In this document: one piece after another, positions 6,068-11,530 of the stretch
Layout of the letters: every line of letters begins with the position of its first letter
Position numbering within the stretch: position 1 is the first letter of the stretch
Assembly (NCBI GenBank): GCA_910577495.1
Contig: CAJTML010000067.1
Coordinates: 1-11,530 of the forward strand
Origin: an uncultured Eggerthellaceae bacterium
Lineage (GTDB): Bacteria; Actinomycetota; Coriobacteriia; Coriobacteriales; Eggerthellaceae
Reading direction: 5' to 3'
DNA: 11,530 nucleotides
Program-made: the position numbers and the translations under genes
The notes under the pieces: model-generated
The model's input: the letters and a program-made list of their open reading frames with translations, nothing else
Told to the model about the DNA's origin: nothing
Database searches by the model: none

Positions 6068-8149
6068 ATGAGTTTTTTGAACGAGGGGATGACACGCCGT
6101 CAAGCTTTAGCCTTCATGGGCTTTGGGGGAGCGGCAGTAGCAGCAACCACGCTGGGTTGCGCTCCGCAAGAAAACACGGAAGAGAAACTCTCAGAGACTG
6201 GTGCACAAGAACAAGCAGCAACCACACCGGTTGCAGCAGAGCCGGCCGCTCCGGCTGCGCCAACTGAGTATGCAGAATATGACGCCATTGTTGTTGGTGC
6301 GGGTGGCGCAGGTCTTGCCGCAGTAGCAGCACTCAATTCATTTGGCGCAGAAAGCATTTTGCTGCTTGAGGCTGACAAGACGGCTGGCGGTAATACGCTC
6401 ATCAGCCATGGTAGTGTGTCAACGCCGGTCCTGCCCGACTACGCAAAACCGCCGATGACCCAGCAACTGCAAAACTACATCGACGACATCATTGCAAGTG
6501 GTCCGCAAAATGAGAGCGAAGAGCGCTACTGGGATCAGTTTATGGCCGACTACAAAGACTGGCAAGAAAACGGCGACACCTCAAAGGTGTTCGACTCGCT
6601 GACCTTCCACTGCATTGACTATGCGCGTTGTGACGAGATTCCCGTTGACGAGGAAATGGTGCTCTATGAACGCACGCCAGAGTTCTACCAGTGGCTTGAT
6701 ACTGAAGTTGGTCTGAAGTTTAAGGTTGGTTACGGTGGATCGGGCTATCCGTGGCCTCGTTGCACCGGCGTTGAGGGTGCAGAGCGCGGCGAAGGCTGGA
6801 TTGACACCTTCTTGGCGTACTTTGATGAGAAGAAGGCTCCCGTAGATATTCGCTACTCAACGCGTGCAGTATCGCTTATCGGCGACGACGACGGCAAAAT
6901 CGTTGGTGTAAATGCTGAAGGTGCTGATGGTAGCAAGCTGGCAGCATTCGCCAAACGTGGCGTGGTGTTGGCAACGGGTGGTTTCTCAAGCAACCGTGAC
7001 ATGATGGCCGCCTACAACCTGGATTGGCCGTATGGCTTTGTTAAGCACTCGAATTCTGACGGTACCGCATTCCAAATGGGTGACGCTATCACGATGGCGC
7101 AAGCATTCGGTGCTGGCGTCGACCAGATGGAGCGTATTCAGTTCCTGACCCAGTGCGACGCCAAAACGGGCGCTGAAAACACGCTGGTTGGCGACCGCTT
7201 CTTGACGCTGCTGCGCGTTAACCAACAGGGCGAACGTTTCTGTCCTGAGGACGCAAGCCGCAACGAGATGACGCGTGCTATGCTTGAGCTGCCTGAGCGC
7301 TTCGCCTATCAGATCTCTGACAAGAATACCTCGCTGGTAGTGGATGGCAAAAACGCCTTTGGTGTGCCGATTTCAACGCTTGAAGAGCTAGGAACGCTGT
7401 TTGTTGCGGACACCATTGAGGATCTGGCGAAGGCATTTGGTGCTGACCCGGCCGTATTCGCCAAGACCGTTGAAACCTACAACCAGTACTGCGATAACTA
7501 CGAAGATCCCGATCTGGGCAACAAGCTGTGCAACCCGGATTGCAAGACTTTAGAGCCGCCGTTCTACGCATACGCTATTGCTCCTGCTTCGCACATTACC
7601 TATGGCGGTTTGGTGGCCGACCCGAACATCTTCACCATTACAAAGTTTGATGGCGAAACCATTTTGGAAGGTGTTTACAGTATTGGCGACACGCGCGTTG
7701 GCGCAGGCGGCATGGATATTGCTATCCCTGACGGTTACTTTGTGGCGAAGCACCTTATGAATGATGTGACCCCGCAGGATCGTGGCGAGGTTATGGAAGC
7801 TGTTAAGGCCGAAAACGAAGCGGCTGCCGCTGCTGAGAATGAGTCAGGCTTTGGCATTGACCCGAACGCGACGTTTGCCGATGGCACCTACACGGGTACT
7901 GGCAACGGTATGGGTGGCGAAATCAACGTCACGCTGGAAGTATCTGGTGGCGAAATTACCGTTACGGATATCTCGCCCAACAATGAGACGCAAGGCATTG
8001 GTGGCTATGAGGCCATTGAGGATGGCACCTATGCGAAGCTCATCGAGGATGCGCAAGGTCCTGACTTCGACGTCATTTCTGGTGCAACCATCACCACCAA
8101 CGGCATCCAAAACGCGGTTGCCGCGGCACTTGAACAGGCAATCTCATAA
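6068..8149 (+). CDS. Tat-exported FAD-dependent reductase with C-terminal FMN-binding domain (fumarate reductase/flavocytochrome c family)
   Basis: With the start at 6068 the protein has 693 residues. The N-terminus carries a twin-arginine signal (TRRQALAFMG, Arg10-Arg11), a short hydrophobic stretch and TLGCAPQ, where Cys31 may be a lipid anchor although the lipobox is imperfect. A linker rich in Ala, Pro and Thr (about 35-67) leads to the FAD domain: VVGAGGAGLAA at about 75-85, Glu101 for the ribose and GGNTLISHGS after it. In the catalytic region GERFCPEDASRNEM offers Arg398, which aligns with the proton-donating arginine of fumarate reductases. The C-terminal domain (about 608-693) is FMN_bind, with DVISGAT (Asp668-Thr674), the motif for covalent FMN attachment to Thr674 by ApbE. 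There is no heme domain or CxxCH. Family knowledge suggests reduction of an external organic acceptor. The substrate is not fumarate with any certainty. A strong terminator follows, so it is probably the last gene of its unit. Confidence 0.92.
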   Translation: MSFLNEGMTRRQALAFMGFGGAAVAATTLGCAPQENTEEKLSETGAQEQAATTPVAAEPAAPAAPTEYAEYDAIVVGAGGAGLAAVAALNSFGAESILLLEADKTAGGNTLISHGSVSTPVLPDYAKPPMTQQLQNYIDDIIASGPQNESEERYWDQFMADYKDWQENGDTSKVFDSLTFHCIDYARCDEIPVDEEMVLYERTPEFYQWLDTEVGLKFKVGYGGSGYPWPRCTGVEGAERGEGWIDTFLAYFDEKKAPVDIRYSTRAVSLIGDDDGKIVGVNAEGADGSKLAAFAKRGVVLATGGFSSNRDMMAAYNLDWPYGFVKHSNSDGTAFQMGDAITMAQAFGAGVDQMERIQFLTQCDAKTGAENTLVGDRFLTLLRVNQQGERFCPEDASRNEMTRAMLELPERFAYQISDKNTSLVVDGKNAFGVPISTLEELGTLFVADTIEDLAKAFGADPAVFAKTVETYNQYCDNYEDPDLGNKLCNPDCKTLEPPFYAYAIAPASHITYGGLVADPNIFTITKFDGETILEGVYSIGDTRVGAGGMDIAIPDGYFVAKHLMNDVTPQDRGEVMEAVKAENEAAAAAENESGFGIDPNATFADGTYTGTGNGMGGEINVTLEVSGGEITVTDISPNNETQGIGGYEAIEDGTYAKLIEDAQGPDFDVISGATITTNGIQNAVAAALEQAIS

Positions 8150-8193
8150 GAAGCCTTTCTGACCCTTTTCTCCCTCCTAGTTAGAAAGTGCTC

Positions 8194-8236
8194 ATGACCC
8201 GGACGCACTCGCGCCCGGGTCATTTTGTTTTTCTTT
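8194..8236 (+). terminator. Strong intrinsic terminator after the reductase gene
   Basis: ATGACCCGG (8194-8202) pairs perfectly with CCGGGTCAT (8215-8223). After one A-C mismatch three more pairs (CGC with GCG) close an ACTC loop. The stem is followed at once by TTTTGTTTTTCTTT. It separates the reductase from metG. Confidence 0.92.
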
Positions 8237-8296
8237 CGCCGTTCGAACATATTGTGCGGTTGGTGTCGGTAAAACGACCGGGCTTTGCGACGGGCG

Positions 8297-8305
8297 TGGT
8301 ACAAT
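8297..8305 (+). promoter_or_regulatory. Extended -10 promoter for metG
   Basis: TGGTACAAT is a close match to an extended -10 element (TGn plus TACAAT at 8300-8305). No good -35 hexamer is seen at 16-18 bases. The predicted start near 8312 would give a leader of about 29 bases, too short for a T-box. It lies between the terminator at 8194-8236 and the metG start, where a new promoter is expected. Confidence 0.5.
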
Positions 8306-8340
8306 TATTCGCCGTATATCCCTGATCTAAAGGAAGCATA

Positions 8341-9927
8341 ATGTCTAAAGGCACCTACTCATTTACGACTCCTATTTATTATGTTAACGCGGCTCCGCAT
8401 CTGGGTACCGCGTATACCACAGTTGCTGCTGATACGGTGGCGCGTTACCAGCGCATGAACGGCTATGACGTGGCGTTTGTTACCGGCATGGACGAGCATG
8501 GTCAAAAAGTTGCCGATGTGGCAGCCCAGCACGACATGACGCCGCAGGCCTGGTGTGATTCTATGGAGCCGGCATTTCGCGATGCGTGGGATATGCTGGA
8601 CATTACGTACACCGACTTTGTGCGCACCACTGAGCCGCGCCACGCGCGCACGGTGCAAAAGTTCTGGCAAGACCTCTATGACAAGGGCTATTGCTACAAG
8701 GACTCCTATGAGGGCTGGTATTGTGTGCACGAGGAGACCTACTACGCCGAGAGTGACCTGGAGAAAAACGAGGAAGGCCAACTGGTATGCCCGGATTGTA
8801 AACGTCCGGTGCAAAAAGCAGGTGGCGAAGAGAACTGGTTCTTCAAGCTTTCTGAGTTCCAGCAGCCGCTTTTGGAGTTCTACGCTGAGCATCCTGACTT
8901 TATTCGTCCCGAGACGCGTCGCAATGAGATTGTGACGTTTGTGGAGGGCGGTTTGAAAGACCTCTCCATCTCGCGCTCCACGTTTGACTGGGGTGTGCCG
9001 CTGCCCTTTGATGAGGGGCATGTGGCTTATGTGTGGGCTGACGCGTTGTTGGCGTACTTGACGGGTATTGGGTATGCCGATCCGGACCGACCGGGCGAAT
9101 TCGACGCAAATTGGCCGATGCAGTATCACTTTGTCGGCAAAGACATCACGCGTTTCCACTGTGTGATCTGGCCGGCAATGCTGATGGCAGCGGGGCTTCC
9201 AATTACGCATACGGTGTTTGGCCATGGCTTTTTGCTCACGAAGGGCGAAAAGATGTCCAAGTCAAAGGGTAACGGTCTGAAACCAGCTGATTTGGTGGCC
9301 ATTTTTGGCGTGGATGCGTACCGGTACTACTTCATGAGCGACGTGCAGTTTGGCCACGACGGCTCAATCTCGCTTGAGCGCATGGTGCAGGTGTATAACG
9401 CAGATTTGGCGAATACCTGGGGCAACCTGGTCAGCCGTGTGTTCAATATGACGAAGAAGTACTTCGACGGCCAGGTGCCCGAGGCGCCTGCTGAGCTTGA
9501 AGGCGTGGAAAACCCGCTCAAGGCGGTGGCCGATGAGCTCTACGCGGAGTACGACGCATGCATGGCGCAGGTTGACTTTACTGGTGCAGCTGCTGCGGTG
9601 CAAAAGCTGGCGAACGCGGCAAATCTCTACGTTGAACAGGCAGCTCCGTGGACGCTTGCCAAGGACGAGGCGAAAGCCGATGAGCTTGCTTATGTGATGT
9701 ATAACCTGCTTGAGGCCATTCGCATTATTGCGTTGTATATGGCGCCGTTTATGCCGCATACCTCTGAAGAGGTGTTCAAGCGTCTGTCGCTTGGTGACAT
9801 TGCTGAGGTGGTTGACATTGAGGCCGCTTCTGCATGGGGTCAGCTGCCGGCCGGTAACGCGGTTGAGATTGGGGATCCGCTCTTCCCGCGTTTGGACATG
9901 GACGCCATTGACCTTGAGGTTCTGTAA
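8341..9927 (+). CDS. metG: Methionyl-tRNA synthetase MetG
   Basis: The enzyme (528 residues) charges tRNA-Met with methionine in the cytoplasm. Class I signatures are present: PHLGTAYTT (HIGH motif, His20-Thr23) and KMSKS at 304-308. The connective domain around 118-167 holds one intact CxxC (Cys150, Cys153). The partner knuckle reads CVHE (Cys128 to Glu131), so only three of four zinc cysteines remain. The anticodon-binding helical domain follows (about 350-500), with NTWGNLVSRVFNM. The chain ends without the C-terminal tRNA-binding (Trbp111/EMAP-like) domain found in longer bacterial MetRS. The ATG at 8341 has AAAGGAAG upstream at good spacing and matches the expected N-terminus. tatD begins three bases after the stop, as in the metG-tatD pair of many Gram-positive bacteria. 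Confidence 0.97.
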   Translation: MSKGTYSFTTPIYYVNAAPHLGTAYTTVAADTVARYQRMNGYDVAFVTGMDEHGQKVADVAAQHDMTPQAWCDSMEPAFRDAWDMLDITYTDFVRTTEPRHARTVQKFWQDLYDKGYCYKDSYEGWYCVHEETYYAESDLEKNEEGQLVCPDCKRPVQKAGGEENWFFKLSEFQQPLLEFYAEHPDFIRPETRRNEIVTFVEGGLKDLSISRSTFDWGVPLPFDEGHVAYVWADALLAYLTGIGYADPDRPGEFDANWPMQYHFVGKDITRFHCVIWPAMLMAAGLPITHTVFGHGFLLTKGEKMSKSKGNGLKPADLVAIFGVDAYRYYFMSDVQFGHDGSISLERMVQVYNADLANTWGNLVSRVFNMTKKYFDGQVPEAPAELEGVENPLKAVADELYAEYDACMAQVDFTGAAAAVQKLANAANLYVEQAAPWTLAKDEAKADELAYVMYNLLEAIRIIALYMAPFMPHTSEEVFKRLSLGDIAEVVDIEAASAWGQLPAGNAVEIGDPLFPRLDMDAIDLEVL

Positions 9928-9930
9928 TCT

Positions 9931-11001
9931 ATGGAGGGCGCTGGCGACACAGCGGTTTCGCGGTTTTCGGGCGAGCCAATTTTTGACGACGCGCTTTTTC
10001 GCCAAAAGCGAAAGAAGGGCAAGTTTCGTGTGGTAGAGCCGCCGTGTCCGGCGCTTGAAGCTCCTATTGCTGATACGCATGCGCACGTGCATCTGCTGGC
10101 GTCGCCGGCTGCTGCGCTGGCGAAGGCGGCGGTGTATGGGGTGGACTTCATCTGCGACATCGTGGACGTGTGGGAGGATGCCTCAGACACGTTTGACCAG
10201 GTCATGCGCGCGCGGGAGGCAGCTGAAGAGCTGGTATATCCGTTGGCGCAGACCGCGCGGGCTGTTTATTCGGCAGACGCGCTGCCCTGGGAAACCGATG
10301 ACGCGCTCTATGAGGCGGGCGCGCTGGTGTCGTGTGGCGAAGACCCGCGGGCGGCTTTTGAGCTGCCGCAGGTTTGCTTCGCCGTTGGGTGTCATCCGCA
10401 TAATGCCAAGCACTACGACGACGCGCTGGAGGCGGCGCTTATTGAGCGCGCATCTGATCCGCGCGTGTGTGCAATTGGCGAAATCGGGTTGGACTATCAC
10501 TACGATTTTTCGCCCCGCGAAGATCAGCGCCGCGTGTTTCGCGCGCAGGTTCGTGTTGCACGCAAGCTGGGGCTTCCGGTAGCGTTGCACTTGCGTGAGG
10601 CGCACGATGAGGCGTTTGAGATCATGAGCGAAGAGGGCTTTCCGACGGCGGGCACGCTTCTGCATTGCTTCAACTTGGATGAGGATGTGCTGGCGCCGTG
10701 GGTGGAGGCAGGCTGCTATGTGGCCTTTGGTGGTCCGGTGACGTTTAAGAATACCGATGAGGTGCGCATGGCTGCGTCGCGCGTGCCGCTGAACCGGTTG
10801 TTGACCGAGACGGATTCGCCCTACATGACGCCTGAGCCCATGCGCGGCATGGCATGTGAGCCCGCGCATACGATTTTTACGGCGGCGCAGCTGGCGCAGG
10901 TGTTTGGGTGTGAGCTAGGGCAGGCGCGCAAGGCGTTTTTGTCGCAGCTGCATCAAAACGCGCTGACGCTGTTGGGTGGTCGCGCGGGCGCGCGAGACTG
11001 A
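9931..11001 (+). CDS. tatD: TatD-family metal-dependent deoxyribonuclease, enlarged
   Basis: The protein has 356 residues against about 260 for E. coli TatD. All metal-site motifs of the amidohydrolase-fold nucleases are seen: DTHAH (His50, His52), GEIGLDYH (Glu184), ALHLREAHDE (His220), LLHCF (His245) and TETDSPYM (Asp295), along with VGCHPHN near 152-158. The family is associated with 3'-5' DNA exonuclease activity and DNA repair or quality control. Two additions explain the size: an N-terminal extension of about 46 residues with a basic patch (RQKRKKGKFR, 24-33), and about 48 extra residues between the HxH motif and CHPHN (about 75-145). No later in-frame ATG offers a shorter start before the HxH motif. 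The gene follows metG by three bases, and GAGG 11-14 bases upstream is a weak ribosome site, consistent with translational coupling. Confidence 0.93.
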   Translation: MEGAGDTAVSRFSGEPIFDDALFRQKRKKGKFRVVEPPCPALEAPIADTHAHVHLLASPAAALAKAAVYGVDFICDIVDVWEDASDTFDQVMRAREAAEELVYPLAQTARAVYSADALPWETDDALYEAGALVSCGEDPRAAFELPQVCFAVGCHPHNAKHYDDALEAALIERASDPRVCAIGEIGLDYHYDFSPREDQRRVFRAQVRVARKLGLPVALHLREAHDEAFEIMSEEGFPTAGTLLHCFNLDEDVLAPWVEAGCYVAFGGPVTFKNTDEVRMAASRVPLNRLLTETDSPYMTPEPMRGMACEPAHTIFTAAQLAQVFGCELGQARKAFLSQLHQNALTLLGGRAGARD

Positions 11002-11011
11002 GGAGGGGCAT

Positions 11012-11530
11012 ATGCGCAGGTTAATCATCTCTGGATCCCCCCGAGCACTCGGTAGGACCTCGGCGGTTGCCGAAGCGGTGGCGGATGCATATCGCGCGCA
11101 GGGAGACGACGTAGACGTGGTGAGCTTGGCGAATGTGGACATCGCGCCGTGCACGGGGTGTTTGGTCTGCGAGCAAAACAAGCGCGTTCCGGGTCGCGAT
11201 CCGCTCTACTGTGTGATAGCCGATGGCATGATTCGCGTGCGTGCGCTGTTGAACGAGGCAGAAGCGCTGACGGTGGTATCTCCGGTGTATTTTTCGGGAG
11301 CTCCTTCGCAATTTAAAGCTTTTTTGGATCGGTTGCAGCCCTACTATTACGCGCGCCTGTTTGCGGATAAGCGTCCGGCTCAGTTATTTGTGGTGGGCGA
11401 AGGCAAGGATCCGCACGGATTTGGTGCGCTGGTGTCTGAGACGCGCTCGGCGCTGGCGGTTGCGGGCTTTCGCCTTGAGGAAGTACACGATTGGGTGGGG
11501 CTGGTTCATGAGGGTGGCACGCTTGCTGAT
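11012..11530 (+). CDS. Flavodoxin-fold NAD(P)H:FMN reductase / iron-sulfur flavoprotein-like (3' partial)
   Basis: The frame is open from ATG 11012 to the window edge, giving 173 residues. AGGAGG (11001-11006) overlaps the last base of the tatD stop and sits five bases before the ATG, an excellent ribosome-binding site. The N-terminus LIISGSPRALGRTSAVAEAV (4-23) is the phosphate-binding loop of flavodoxin-like FMN reductases. A cysteine cluster follows, PCTGCLVC (Cys47, Cys50, Cys53) and later YCVIADGM (Cys67), as in iron-sulfur flavoproteins and related family members. SPVYFSGAPSQFKAFLDRL (about 89-107) is the usual second conserved block for flavin contact. The role could be electron transfer or reduction of a quinone, nitro compound or flavin, and the sequence does not decide. 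The 10-base gap to tatD suggests the same operon. The C-terminus is missing. Confidence 0.82.
   Translation, partial: MRRLIISGSPRALGRTSAVAEAVADAYRAQGDDVDVVSLANVDIAPCTGCLVCEQNKRVPGRDPLYCVIADGMIRVRALLNEAEALTVVSPVYFSGAPSQFKAFLDRLQPYYYARLFADKRPAQLFVVGEGKDPHGFGALVSETRSALAVAGFRLEEVHDWVGLVHEGGTLAD

Noticed and set aside
8237..8340. T-box-like fragment (GGGCGTGGTAC) upstream of metG
   Set aside because: The match to the T-box core is partial, it overlaps a good extended -10 element, and there is no terminator between it and metG to control.
8359..9225. Reverse-strand open frame of 288 codons inside metG
   Set aside because: It is fully antisense to the catalytic core of a conserved synthetase and has no family signature or ribosome-binding site.

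Overview
The window looks like chromosomal DNA from a Gram-positive, moderately GC-rich anaerobe, most likely an actinobacterium of the Coriobacteriia (Eggerthellales type). The call rests on three genes: a large acyl-CoA dehydratase/activase-type protein, a 12-helix membrane protein ending in a LuxR-type DNA-binding domain, and a Tat-exported flavoprotein reductase with FAD and FMN domains. That trio is characteristic of the group. The genus cannot be read from the sequence.

Layout. (a) Positions 1-2941, + strand: the 3' end of an acyl-CoA dehydratase/activase-related gene, rsmI (16S rRNA 2'-O-methyltransferase) and a YgjP-type metallopeptidase-fold gene, packed with gaps of 5 and 0 bases as one probable operon. 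(b) Positions 2974-4299, - strand: a secreted coiled-coil protein with a lysozyme-like C-terminus, probably a cell-wall hydrolase. It converges on the metallopeptidase gene and has what looks like a leaderless promoter. (c) Positions 4300-4429: a divergent regulatory region with four GCGAA half-sites. (d) Positions 4430-8149, + strand: the membrane LuxR regulator, then the exported flavin reductase, closed by a strong intrinsic terminator at 8194-8236. (e) Positions 8341-11530, + strand: metG (methionyl-tRNA synthetase), tatD (metal-dependent DNase) and the 5' part of a flavodoxin-fold, cysteine-rich NAD(P)H:FMN-reductase-like protein.

How they fit together. Parts (a) and (e) are mainly housekeeping genes for ribosome maturation, translation and nucleic-acid processing. 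Part (d) looks like an accessory respiratory module: a membrane sensor-regulator next to an exported reductase that could use an external organic molecule as terminal electron acceptor. The reductase keeps the FAD site, a candidate catalytic arginine and a covalent-FMN motif. It lacks some histidines that bind fumarate in true fumarate reductases, so its substrate is probably something else. No cytochrome partner or flavin transferase (ApbE) gene lies in the window. The best targets for follow-up are this pair, the GCGAA half-site cluster, the leaderless start, the overlapping hairpins upstream of the reductase, and the unusual tatD architecture.
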